Both the position numbers and the translations under genes were made by a program. The notes beneath the pieces are model-generated. The model had not been told where the DNA came from and ran no database searches. It saw nothing but the letters and a program-made list of their open reading frames with translations. A stretch of DNA of 15,493 nucleotides, taken from positions 1 through 15,493 of the forward strand of contig NAVB01001474.1 in assembly GCA_002179805.1 (NCBI GenBank), in the 5' to 3' direction. This DNA is from Acanthamoeba lenticulata (taxonomy: Eukaryota; Discosea; Longamoebia; Acanthamoebidae). Every line of letters starts with the position of its first letter. Within the stretch, counting starts at the first letter, position 1. This document shows, one piece after another, positions 1-8,171 of the stretch.

Positions 1-101
1 GCGGTAATTCACACACAAAACACACTCGTAAAATTTATTTAATATTTAATTTTATTTATTATTTGGATTTTATATATTTACGCATGGGGTCAACGATGCA
101 G
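1..101 (+). other. 3' part of an intron of the F-box/LRR gene
   Basis: This is AT-rich sequence with runs of T and A, ending in a CAG acceptor at 99-101, after which GC-rich coding sequence begins at once. The composition matches other introns in the window, such as 3111-3180. The upstream exon lies outside the window. No gene is seen here. Confidence 0.6.
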
Positions 102-3100
102 GGAGCGGGAGGCGGAGAAGGCGCGCGAGGCCTCCAAGCACTGGACTAAGGCCGAAGCCGAGGCCGAGCGGGCGTTGACCGAGCGGGAGAACATCATCTT
201 CGAACGGCTTCTCAAGGTCGAGAGCGGCGATCTCGACATCGAAGTGCGGCCGCTCGAGAACCTCGTCCAGCTCAACCTCGACGGGTACCACGCCTCTCTT
301 CTCCTCGCCTGTCATGTGTATACGCGCGCTTGTATGACGGCGGACCAACCACGTCGTCCCTCGGCAGGAACAACATCGCGCATCTGCCGGAGGAGATCCA
401 CCAGCTCTCTTCCCTGCGCTGCCTCCGCCTGTGCGACAACAACGCGCTTCTTTCGCTGCCCGACGGTGCGTGCCACCTCCGACTGGCTTCCTGCCGTGTG
501 CTTGCCTGAGCTCACGCACGCTTGGCACGCTCGGCACGCACGCACATGTTGTGCAGGGCTGGCGCGCATGCCTCAGCTGCAGGACCTCGTGATTCCGCTC
601 GACCTCCCGCTGGTGGTCCGCGAGGACCAGATCCCGGTTTACCAAGGCAACGTCTCGCCCGAGGTCTGGCGCACGCTGCTCGACTTTGTCGAGGTGCCCG
701 TCCCGCACCCGCACACGCCCATGACCGGTACTCAGCGCCTCGTCGTCGTCGTCGTCTTCTTTGTCTTCGTTCTCCTCCTCGTTGCCATCGTCGTTCTCGT
801 GCTGCGACGGCTCAACGCTGACGTGCTGGCAGGGCCGATGCGGCTGGTGCCCGACGAGCTGCAGCTGCGCGTGCTCTCGTTCGTGCCGCAGCGGGAGCTG
901 GCCTCGACGGTCTCGCTCGTGTGCCGGCACTGGCACGTGCTGGCCAACGACAGCTCCCTGTGGCCCACGCTCCCATGGAAGCAGCTCCTCGCCGCACCGC
1001 AGATCAACATCCCACTCGGTATCGTCATCATCTTCATCGTCATCGGCCACAAGACACTCACGCTGCGCGTTTTTGATTTATTTATTTGTTTTTTTTTGTT
1101 TTTTTAATTTTATTTGGCGGTTAATAGAGCGACGGATACGACGTCTGTCGATCATGCACCCCGACATCGGCGAGCTCGTGCTGCGCAACACGAGCGCCTT
1201 TCCTGAACGCGTACTTGAACCTCCTACTCCAAAGGCGCGAGCTTAAACTTAAGGTGGCTGCTGACGTCCCATGGCCAGGCGACGACGCACTTGCTCAAGC
1301 GGTGCCGCAAGATCAAGAAGGTTGACTTTGACAACTCGATGAATTATTACAAGTCCCACCTGGGCTCCTTCCTCGAGCTCATCAGCCAGAACCTGAGCAT
1401 GCTCCGGTGCGTCCACCCGCTCGGCTCGCCGCCGCGCCTGCACCTTCACTCCGGCTCATCATCACGTCCTTGTCGTCATCTTCATCATCTTCATCATCAC
1501 CATCAGACACATCGTGTGCCAGAACTGCTACATGCCCTACGCCGGGCTGGCCTGCGTCCTGCGGGCGCCGCGGCTGCACCGGCTGCTGCTGGTCGACTGC
1601 GAGTTCTCGTCGTCGGCCGTCTCGAACCTGGTCGACCTGCCCGACGCCCTGCCGCAGCTCACGCAGCTCAGCTTCGAGCGCTCGCGAATCGATCGTGCGT
1701 CGTCTTCTTTCTTTTTTTCGTTCTTTCTTCGTTCTTTGTTCGTCGAGGCGCTTGGTCATGCTGACGTCATCAATTAACTGCTGACGTCACACAGCATTCG
1801 CGCTGGCGTTTGTCGTGTCCCGCGTTCCGCACGTCACCGACCTCAACCTCTCGGCTTGTGATGTACGTCGACCGCCACCATCGTCATCATCGCCTTCCTC
1901 GTGTGTCTCAAGCTGGTGGCCCCTGACTCGGGCCGGCGCGTCGTCCAGGTCGGACCGGAGCTGCTGGCTCTCATCGGCGAGCGGTGCCGGGCGCTGGCCC
2001 ACCTCAACTTGTCCCACACCACCATCTCGACCACCGAAATCGCCGACCTCCTCACCCGTACGCATATGCGCGCGCGCCTGCTTGCTTGATTGTCGGCTCG
2101 GCCTGCGGGAGGCGCTCACGCGGGACACGATGGGTGCGCGCAGAGCGGCGAGGCAGCTTGCAGACGATCAACATCCGCGACATTCCCAACATCATTTCGT
2201 CCTTCTACAGCGTGGCCGGCGGCTCGCTGCTCTCGGCCGAGAGCAGTGAGGACGCGATGGCGATGGGGGCCGATCCGTCGACGCCGTGCGGCAACGCCGT
2301 GCTCCGGCTCCAGGAATTCGCGCAGCATTTTGCGTACATCCGGGCGCTCACCATCTCCACCTCGACCGAGACCGAGGTCCGCTTCCCTTCCCATCTCGCA
2401 TCGATTTTCTAATGTACGAAACCTGACGACGACGACGGCGACGACGGCAATCGATTGCAGGCAGCGGGCATCAACCACTTTGTGCAGGGGCTGGCGCGGA
2501 CCAACAGCGTTCTCGTCTCGCTCGCCGTGCGATCGACCGCGCTCACGTCCGACACGCTCGCGTACGCCCTCGTCCTCTCGCGCTCGGTATCCAGCGGTGG
2601 ACTGATGACGTGCGCGGAATGACGGCAATGATCAGGAATCTGGCGCTGTTGCGAAGCGCGACGTTGAGGAAGATCGACCTGTCGTGCTGCAGCAAGCTCG
2701 ACTCCAAGGCCATCATCACCGTCACTTCCAACTGCCGGGCGATCGAGGCGCTCAACCTCAACTTCCTCCCGCTCCTCCACGACTCGGGTGCGTTTGGCCT
2801 CTTCTTCCTCTTCCTTCGCCGCTCATGGACGTCCAAGGCGTTGACGCGCGTATGAACAGCGCTGATGGAGATATCGCGCAAGCACTCGAAGAGCCTCCGC
2901 GTGCTGTCGCTGTACCAGTGCGCCGCCATCACCGACGGTACGCACGCATGATCCCCATCAGCCCCAACCCAACATTCCGGGCTTGGCTCACGCCTTCCGG
3001 TGTCGGGCGCAGAGGGCGTGCTGGCGATCATCTTTCGCTGCGCGAGGCTCCGGTTCCTGTCGCTGACCAAGACGGCGGTCTCGGCTCGTTCCGTGCGCTC

Positions 3101-3463
3101 CATTTCCGAGGTACGCGTACCTCAGCCTTGTTAAATTTAAAACGAATATTTTTAATATTTATTTTTAAAACAAAAAACAGTTGTTGGAGCTGCAGGTGCT
3201 GTGCCTGTCCTACGCCGATGGCGAGCTGCTGAAGAAGATCGCCCAGCACTCGTCGCTCCGACATTTGGTACGTTGTTGGTGATTTTTTTTTTTTTTTTTG
3301 CCTTTCGTTAACCAGTGGTGGCGTCGGTGCGCAGGTGCTGGATCCGTTCGCGGTGGGGCAGGCCGGGATGACCGAGTGCGCCACTCTGTTCCCGCACACC
3401 GCCATCAACGAGTATTCGGAGCAAAAGCTCCTTCAGCAGTATTGGCAGCTCCTTGGCCAGTGA
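102..3463 (+). CDS. F-box and leucine-rich-repeat protein, 3' part (16 exons)
   Basis: Likely substrate receptor of an SCF (Skp1-Cullin-F-box) ubiquitin ligase: the F-box would bind Skp1 and the LRRs a substrate (family knowledge). Exons: 102-284, 368-465, 557-727, 833-1018, 1128-1210, 1279-1406, 1507-1694, 1795-1862, 1949-2057, 2144-2376, 2461-2561, 2636-2787, 2860-2937, 3013-3110, 3181-3267, 3335-3463. All introns are GT-AG, 67-109 bp, and phases agree, giving 696 visible residues. In order: a charged E/A/R/K-rich helix; typical LRRs (LVQLNLDGNNIAHLPEEI, then LRCLRLCDNNALLSLPD); an F-box at about residues 152-197 (LVPDELQLRVLSF, then VCRHWHVLANDSSLW); then FBXL-type LRRs such as LRKIDLSCCSKLDSKAI, LRVLSLYQCAAITDEGV and LQVLCLSYADGELLKKI. 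The donor at 2562 was preferred to 2587 because only it keeps the repeat frame. The 5' end is outside the window. The F-box and LRR calls are firm; the target is unknown. Confidence 0.85.
728..832 (+). other. Frame-preserving 105-bp intron of the F-box/LRR gene
   Basis: Donor GT at 728-729 and acceptor AG at 831-832. The intron is 35 codons long with no stop in the frame of its flanking exons. It contains a (GTC)n run near 742-756. If retained it would insert a strongly hydrophobic segment just before the F-box. Splicing is preferred because the flanking exons join in phase and the insert does not resemble F-box or LRR sequence. Confidence 0.55.
1762..1789 (+). promoter_or_regulatory. Two TGACGTCA palindromes at an intron 3' end
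   Basis: Perfect CRE/ATF-type octamers TGACGTCA lie at 1762-1769 and 1782-1789, 20 bp apart, in the last 33 bp of intron 1695-1794. Each is part of a CTGACGTCA nonamer. The motif is seen directly. Regulatory function is inferred only from the motif's role in other eukaryotes, and a splicing or chance origin is possible. Confidence 0.35.
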
Positions 3464-3478
3464 TCCCACCATAACAAC

Positions 3479-3484
3479 AATAAA
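3479..3484 (+). terminator. Poly(A) signal of the F-box/LRR gene
   Basis: AATAAA lies 16 nt after the TGA stop at 3461-3463. This implies a very short 3' UTR ending near 3500, just before the end of the convergent oxygenase transcript. Confidence 0.6.
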
Positions 3485-3521
3485 TTATTCTCAACACTCA
3501 TTACTTACAATTTTTACAATT

Positions 3522-3527
3522 TTTATT
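3522..3527 (-). terminator. Poly(A) signal of the 2OG oxygenase gene
   Basis: TTTATT on the plus strand reads AATAAA on the minus strand, about 40 nt downstream of the oxygenase stop codon at 3570-3568. Confidence 0.55.
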
Positions 3528-3567
3528 ATCGCTGGTGTGACACACGATGACGAAGATGACTGGTCAT

Positions 3568-4509
3568 CTACTCTTTGATGGTGAGGAACTTCTTGGCGCC
3601 AGCCGCGTGGCGAAGGGTGTAGACCTGACGCCTCTTCCAGTCCGTCCCTACCGCCTTCTCGGACATGACGTAGACGTCGCCGTGCTCGAGGAGCAGCTTC
3701 ACCCGCTTGCCCACGGGCTTGGACTCGAGGAACCACTGGTAGTGCAGCGGAAGAGCGGCGCCCGTGCGCACGGCCACGACCTTGCAGCGTTCGGCGTCGC
3801 CGTGGAAGCCAATCCCGCACACGCTGGGATTAAAGTAGTAGTTGCCTTCAGCCACAAGACCAGCGGCCTTGTCGCCCAGGATGTCGTCGAGCGAGTCGCG
3901 CATCTTCTGCAGAAGAGGCACTTGGTCAAAGGCGACGATGGTGCCCTTGCCTTGTGCGTAGTCTGGCGACTGGGCCTCGTCGGCAAAGCACAGGTTGTGG
4001 CGTGCGCGCTTCTCGACCACGCGGCCGTACATCTTGGCCTTGGAGTCCTTCTGGAGTGCGGCCTGCTCCATGTGGAACGCATCGGCGTCGCCCACGATGG
4101 CCGCGAGGCCCTTACGGGCCACCAGCACGTAGGCGTCGGCCGCCGGTTCGCGCTCCTGTTTTGTGCTATCCTTGCTCTTCTTGCTACGCTTGGGCTCTGG
4201 TGGCTGCTCGTCGGGCAGCGCCTCGTTCAGGTGATGTATCTCGACGGTGACGCCCCTCTCCTCAAACCACGCCTTGGCCCGTTCCATTTCCGCCAACGAG
4301 AAACCCTCGGTGGCCTTTTGGCCGAGGATTTGCATCCCAGCGTGGTTCTCGGCCTGGTCACCGAATGTGATGGTGAAGGTCTGCGAATAGGCCTTGCTTC
4401 CTTTCTGCTTCTGCAGCTGCACCCCACCACCATTGCCTTCAACGGACTCCGCAGCAGGAAGCGGAGTGGCGTCGTCGTTGCGCTTGCGCTTCGGGGCAGG
4501 GTCTTCCAT
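3568..4509 (-). CDS. AlkB-like 2-oxoglutarate/Fe(II)-dependent oxygenase, single exon
   Basis: A 313-residue uninterrupted frame. The C-terminal half carries a jelly-roll oxygenase pattern: YYFNPSVCGIGFHGDAER (residues 224-241) holds an HxD iron-binding motif (H236, D238), then LPLHYQWF (253-260), EHGDVYVMSEKAVGTDW (275-291), and a distal histidine H301 in TLRHAAGAKKF. AlkB-type enzymes use Fe(II), O2 and 2-oxoglutarate to oxidise alkylated or methylated bases, or protein side chains; which substrate applies here cannot be read. The N-terminus has basic stretches KRKR (7-10) and PKRSKKSK (106-113), suggesting nuclear location, and a separate conserved-looking block around TFGDQAENHAGMQILG (48-63). 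The start is the first ATG; a TATA-like box lies 60 bp upstream. It lacks introns, unlike most neighbours. I recall similar full-length proteins in giant viruses, so transfer is possible (inference from memory). Confidence 0.75.
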   Translation of the reverse strand: MEDPAPKRKRNDDATPLPAAESVEGNGGGVQLQKQKGSKAYSQTFTITFGDQAENHAGMQILGQKATEGFSLAEMERAKAWFEERGVTVEIHHLNEALPDEQPPEPKRSKKSKDSTKQEREPAADAYVLVARKGLAAIVGDADAFHMEQAALQKDSKAKMYGRVVEKRARHNLCFADEAQSPDYAQGKGTIVAFDQVPLLQKMRDSLDDILGDKAAGLVAEGNYYFNPSVCGIGFHGDAERCKVVAVRTGAALPLHYQWFLESKPVGKRVKLLLEHGDVYVMSEKAVGTDWKRRQVYTLRHAAGAKKFLTIKE

Positions 4510-4568
4510 TTACCTTGCTAACTTCTGGAAGCAGAAACACAAGATAAACCAAGCAACAGGCCTTCAGC

Positions 4569-4576
4569 TTTTTATA
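4569..4576 (-). promoter_or_regulatory. TATA-like box of the 2OG oxygenase gene
   Basis: TATAAAAA on the minus strand, about 60 bp upstream of the ATG at 4509-4507. The match is good, but the transcription start is not visible from sequence. Confidence 0.5.
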
Positions 4577-4695
4577 TCCTCTTTCTCTGATTATTGGCGT
4601 TACTTGGAATCGTTTCGCTGTTTTTTCTTGTAACTTTTTCAACGAACACCGAAAAAAGCAACCTTAAGGTTTTGGTAATTTTGGTTTAAAAATAG

Positions 4696-4702
4696 TATAA
4701 AT
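4696..4702 (+). promoter_or_regulatory. TATA-like box of the folate-receptor-like gene
   Basis: TATAAAT, about 105 bp upstream of the ATG at 4808, in an AT-rich background, so the specificity is modest. Confidence 0.35.
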
Positions 4703-4807
4703 TTAACAACCTTAAATAAAATAATAAAAAAGACGAAGAAATTAAAGGGAAATTCTCTTGTCGGCAGAAGGAGAGAGCACTTTCTGTGCGTTTCAACCAG
4801 AGACGAG

Positions 4808-6035
4808 ATGTTGTGCAAGACGGTGTTCGGGGTGGCTTTGATTCTGGCTCTCGCATTGGTGTGCGCTGCTCGGGCGCAAGATCTTGCTGAGGAGAGACTC
4901 AATTTCAGAGGCCTCTACAGCAAGCATCTGCAAGGTCTGACTGATGGCCTCACTACCCCCGCAACTCGAGAACTTGCTGAAAGGGACGATGCCAAAAAGT
5001 GCTGGCCAGGCTTCTCCCCTGAAAAGGTGCGCCATCTCCCAACATTTCATTTGATGCATTTCTTTCTGGCCTGCCCTTGTTTCTGATGGATTGATTCTGA
5101 TGCTGCTCTGTCGTCACAGAACGACCATTTGAGCACATGCTGTTGGTACGGGGCTCAAACCTGTTGCAAGTCGAACGTGGCGGGCTACGTTCTGCACGAT
5201 GTCGCAGTATGTTCACCGTCTTGAGAGATAGAGGCTTGCCCCTCACCACTATGTGCAGAAACAACTCGAGGCCGTTCATAAGAACGGCACCAACGACAAG
5301 TGCTACGTGGCCGTCGCCGATCTCCTGTGCTTGTGGTGCAGCCCCGATACTGCCCGGTTTGTCGAGGTACGTGTAGATCCCAGAGCTGCAGCTGCTGTGG
5401 CCTCTGCTGACTCCACTTCCCAATGTTCGATGGTGGTGATGTTGTGTTGTTGGATTCTACACTACGTGCAGGGCGACATGTTCATTTCGGTCTCGGTGTG
5501 CATGTCGGTGTGCAACAAGCTGTGGGACGCCTGCCACGACCAGCAGGACACCTTCGGGATCAGCCCCAAGGCTCTCACGCCGCGCCAGCTCTGCAACGCG
5601 CTCCTTGTCGAGGAGGAGGACGAAGAGACGCCTCAGGGAGGTGTCAACGTCGTCATCGCCCCCGAGTCGTCGACCAAGTGCTTTGGCGGCGCCGCTCTCT
5701 CGGTGGTGGAGAACAGCAACTGCCTGCCACACATCAGCCGGTCGAGCTCGAGCGGGCCCTCGGGCGGATCTATCGCGGCCATGGTCCTGGTGCCGTTCCT
5801 GGTCATCGGCATCACCGTCGTGGCAGTCATCGCCTACTTCCAGGTCCGGAGGCGCCGCGAGAACCAGGCCCTGTACCTCAGCGGCGGCGGTGCCGATGAC
5901 GAGTTCTCCATCCCGGCCGACGCCTTTGGCGAGGAAGGCGGCTTCCTCGATGAGGAGGGGGATCTGGGTGGGTCCCACGCCTCTTCAGGTCTCCTAAACG
6001 AAGACGAGGAGGATAGCAAGTTCTCTGTCCAGTAA
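4808..6035 (+). CDS. Type I membrane protein with folate-receptor-like cysteine-rich ectodomain (4 exons)
   Basis: Exons 4808-5026, 5120-5206, 5259-5366 and 5472-6035, all joined in phase 0, give 325 residues. A signal peptide (residues 1-23, hydrophobic core VFGVALILALALVCAARA) is followed by a cysteine-rich ectodomain: CW at 65-66, STCCWYGAQTCCKSN (78-92), DKCYVAVADLLCLWCSP (115-131), then VCMSVCNKLWDACHD (147-161) and more cysteines at 179, 208 and 222. The spacing of these blocks resembles the Folate_rec family (Pfam PF03024), whose animal members bind folates, but ligand binding is not shown. One transmembrane helix (about 239-261) is followed by a basic RRRR stop-transfer and a 60-residue tail rich in Gly, Asp and Glu, ending in FSVQ. 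Most likely a plasma- or endosomal-membrane protein. The topology is well supported; the family link is moderate. Confidence 0.72.
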
Positions 6036-6359
6036 GGGAGGAGCTGCGCGCAGAGGACGAGGTGCACGTCATCAACGTGCAACGAGGATGAGCTGCGGTA
6101 GCTTTATTGCAGGAATTTTTGGAATGCTTTGAATGCAAAGGGAGACGATTTTGGGATTCTTACGAGCTCACGTTGTTTTGGGGCAACCCAACAAGAACAC
6201 CCCGCCAACGGCCGAGGGAGAAGTTGACGAAGAAGGAGGGGCGTGGGCTTTGCCGTGGCCCCGTGGCGGGACCGTTCGACTTGTCCCGCGGCGTGACGCA
6301 GCGACCGCTTCCTCATTTACGTTCGTTTTTATGTTTGAATTAATTTAATCGACATCAAC
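6036..6359. other. Intergenic region, no gene recognised
   Basis: This 324-bp gap should contain the 3' UTR of the folate-receptor-like gene and the 5' flank of the charged-protein gene. No AATAAA is present near the first gene's stop. A GC-rich patch (about 6190-6310) includes a 7-bp inverted repeat, GCGGGAC at 6266-6272 and GTCCCGC at 6283-6289. Two overlapping short open frames here have no start context or recognisable protein and were not called. Confidence 0.5.
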
Positions 6360-7334
6360 ATGGGCGACATCTACGACATCATGGTGAAGGACCTCTTGGC
6401 CCGGCAAAATGAAGATGATTCCGATGACTCATCCGATGGAGATTCAAGCCAGTCCGAAGGAGAGGACATCGAAGAACAGTTGGGGGCGTGTGATCTTGAC
6501 GATGATGGGGAGGAGGAAGAGGGAAGTTCCATCATTCGGGAGCGCAACAGAAAACAACAGATGGAGGAAGCACTACGAAGTCCATCGACGACATCGGAAG
6601 ATGCCAAGCCAACGGAGGGCAAAAAGGAGGAGGCGCCAGATACACCAGCGATGGCGCTGCCCAAGGCGCGCCAACCCATGCCGCTGTCGGCCACCGATCG
6701 CAAGTGGGTCTCCACCAGCCAACTCCCCTCCCCGCCTTCGCTACAGCGCAAATCTACCCACCTCCAAACGAAGCGGCAGGCTGCCAAGGACGACGACGCT
6801 AACGACGCTAAGGACGCGAAGGAGGCCAAGAAGTGCCCCAAGTCAAGTAACAACTCGCCCACAGGGAGCGGCGCGCATTCGATCGCCAATTCGTCCCTCC
6901 TCGGCTTTATGCATTTGCGCAAGGAGCCAAAGGAGAGCAAAGAAGGGAAGGAGAAGGAAAGCAAGGAGTCGAAGGAGGCTAAGAAGCGAGACAAGGAAGC
7001 TGACGAGTCATCCTCTAAACCGAGAAAGCGCGACATCTTGCGGGGCCACTTTCAATCGTTGCGAGAGGAAAAGGAGGAGCTCAAGGGCAAGCTGCATGGG
7101 TGGCGCGCCCAGCGAGAGGCTGAGAAGAAGGAAAAGGAGGTCGACCGTGAGCTGCGCAAGCGCACGAAGGAGGACTCTAAGGCCAAGGAGGTGCGAGACC
7201 ACAAGACCAAGAAGCATGAGGAGGAGTGGGACCGAAAGGACCGCAAGGCCGCAGAGGCCTACGCCAAGCGCTATGGTCTCGACGCCAACTATGGCGACCG
7301 ACGAGGTCCTCCTTCTCCCTCTACTTCAACATGA
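6360..7334 (+). CDS. Highly charged protein of unknown function, single exon
   Basis: I do not recognise this 324-residue protein. The start is supported by an in-frame TGA at 6336-6338, 24 bp upstream. Residues 1-60 are acidic, with a DDSDDSSDGDSSQSEGEDIEE stretch; the middle (about 80-150) is Pro/Ser/Thr-rich; residues about 185-220 are a Lys/Glu/Ser repeat built on KES/KEA steps (KEPKESKEGKEKESKESKEA). Residues about 220-305 should form a long charged helix or coiled coil (SLREEKEELKGKL, EAEKKEKEVDRELRKR), followed by a short conserved-looking end around AEAYAKRYGLDANYG. There is no signal peptide or membrane helix. The composition suggests a nuclear or nucleolar protein or an RNA/chromatin-associated scaffold, but that is a guess from composition. 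Codon use is less GC-extreme than in the neighbours because of the AAG/GAG runs. Confidence 0.7.
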   Translation: MGDIYDIMVKDLLARQNEDDSDDSSDGDSSQSEGEDIEEQLGACDLDDDGEEEEGSSIIRERNRKQQMEEALRSPSTTSEDAKPTEGKKEEAPDTPAMALPKARQPMPLSATDRKWVSTSQLPSPPSLQRKSTHLQTKRQAAKDDDANDAKDAKEAKKCPKSSNNSPTGSGAHSIANSSLLGFMHLRKEPKESKEGKEKESKESKEAKKRDKEADESSSKPRKRDILRGHFQSLREEKEELKGKLHGWRAQREAEKKEKEVDRELRKRTKEDSKAKEVRDHKTKKHEEEWDRKDRKAAEAYAKRYGLDANYGDRRGPPSPSTST

Positions 7335-7416
7335 CTTGACGCATACGGGGGTAGAGTCATGCTGACACGAGCAATGGTGTTCTACAAAGGTGCCAAATGC
7401 TATACGTCGTACGGAG

Positions 7417-7450
7417 ACGATGATGAAGACGATGACGACGACGATGACGC
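7417..7450. repeat. GAC/GAT trinucleotide repeat
   Basis: An imperfect run of GAC and GAT triplets in the 3' flank of the charged-protein gene. Similar GTC/CAT/GAC runs occur in several introns of the window. Confidence 0.6.
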
Positions 7451-7512
7451 GCCCTTGACCTCACCACCACTCGTATCCGTGGCCAAGCCCTGAACTCACG
7501 GTGAAGGGAAGC

Positions 7513-7568
7513 TTTTCCTCTCTCTCTCTCTCCTCTCTATCTCTATCCGCTGTCTCCTCTTCCTTTTC
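7513..7568 (+). repeat. CT-rich low-complexity tract upstream of rps21
   Basis: Almost uninterrupted C and T with (CT)n runs, about 250-300 bp upstream of the rps21 start. Such tracts occur in ribosomal-protein gene promoters of many eukaryotes; no function is shown here. Confidence 0.5.
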
Positions 7569-7767
7569 CCCATACGCCTCATGGTGGTGGGCTGTGTACA
7601 TAGTCGCGGCTCCTCTACTCTGCCTCTTCTGCTTACGCGTCGGCGTTGCGTAAAACGCTTTCAAAATCGAAATGTAAATGAAAAATGAAAATTAGGATTA
7701 CGCCCGTCCGGAAAAAACCGGGTTCGCCGTTGAGCCCTTTCTCGCTTCTCTTCGACGCGTATCGTCT

Positions 7768-7796
7768 TTCTTCCTCCTTTTCCCTTCCCCCCTTGA
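7768..7796 (+). promoter_or_regulatory. Pyrimidine-rich tract just upstream of rps21
   Basis: TTTC/TTCC/CCCC-rich sequence ending about 17 bp before the ATG at 7813. It is a candidate transcription start with a TOP-like (terminal oligopyrimidine) leader as known for ribosomal-protein mRNAs in animals. The position is suggestive only. Confidence 0.3.
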
Positions 7797-7812
7797 TCCA
7801 CGATCCCCCAGC

Positions 7813-8171
7813 ATGCAGAACAACGAAGGTGTCGCTGTTGATCTCTACATTCCCCGCAAGTGGTACGCGGTCCTCTCGCTCTCTTTGGTGAGCTGAGATG
7901 TTCGGCGAGTATAGGGTTAAATCTGTGCAATTCCAAGAGATATGACCGGCTAACCCATCTTCGACCACACAGCTCTGCCACCAACCGCCTGATCACCGCC
8001 AAGGATCACGCCAGCGTGCAGATCAACGTCGCCAAGGTCGACGCCGAGGGCAAGATCATCCCTAACGAGTTTGAGACCTTCGCTCTCTGCGGTTACATCA
8101 GGGCTATGGGTGAGGCTGACGCTGCCTTCAACCGTCTTGCCAGGTCCCACGGCCTTGCCAAGAAGGTGTAA
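7813..8171 (+). CDS. rps21: 40S ribosomal protein S21 (eS21), 2 exons
   Basis: Structural protein of the small cytosolic ribosomal subunit. Exons 7813-7862 and 7973-8171, with a phase-2 GT-AG intron of 110 bp splitting the Cys codon of PRKC, give 82 residues, the normal length for eS21 (about 81-87). The protein starts [20 protein letters not shown] and continues [37 protein letters not shown] and [13 protein letters not shown], matching eS21 along its whole length. The intron contains a CTAAC, a plausible branch point, about 25 nt before the acceptor. Pyrimidine-rich tracts upstream fit a highly expressed ribosomal-protein gene. The assignment is very secure. Confidence 0.97.

Larger units (their letters stand above)
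4510..4807. promoter_or_regulatory. Divergent promoter region between oxygenase and membrane-protein genes
   Basis: This 298-bp AT-rich spacer lies between two divergent start codons and holds no gene. A TATAAAAA sequence on the minus strand (4576-4569) is placed for the oxygenase, and a TATAAAT on the plus strand (4696-4702) for the membrane protein. The two boxes are 120 bp apart, so the genes may share upstream elements. Confidence 0.5.
7335..7812. other. Intergenic region: 3' UTR of the charged-protein gene and 5' flank of rps21
   Basis: No gene was supported in this 478-bp stretch. It contains a GAC/GAT trinucleotide run (about 7419-7450), a CT-rich tract (about 7513-7568) and a second pyrimidine-rich tract just before the rps21 start. 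A 39-codon acidic open frame (7374-7493) was not called. Confidence 0.5.

Noticed and set aside
70..1050. Minus-strand open frame of 326 codons
   Set aside because: It is a shadow of the F-box/LRR exons and spans several of that gene's introns. The plus-strand spliced product has clear LRR and F-box motifs; this one has none.
2587..2635. Alternative intron of the F-box gene with donor at 2587
   Set aside because: GTATCC at 2587 is a possible donor, but joining it to the acceptor at 2634-2635 breaks the reading frame. The donor GTACGC at 2562 keeps the LRR frame.
7374..7493. 39-residue acidic open frame downstream of the charged-protein gene
   Set aside because: It is mostly a translation of the GAC/GAT repeat and lies where a 3' UTR is expected. 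Nothing else supports it as a gene.
7863..7972. Possible snoRNA inside the rps21 intron
   Set aside because: Ribosomal-protein introns often host snoRNAs, but no C box (RTGATGA) followed by a D box (CTGA) in the right order, and no H/ACA layout, could be seen.
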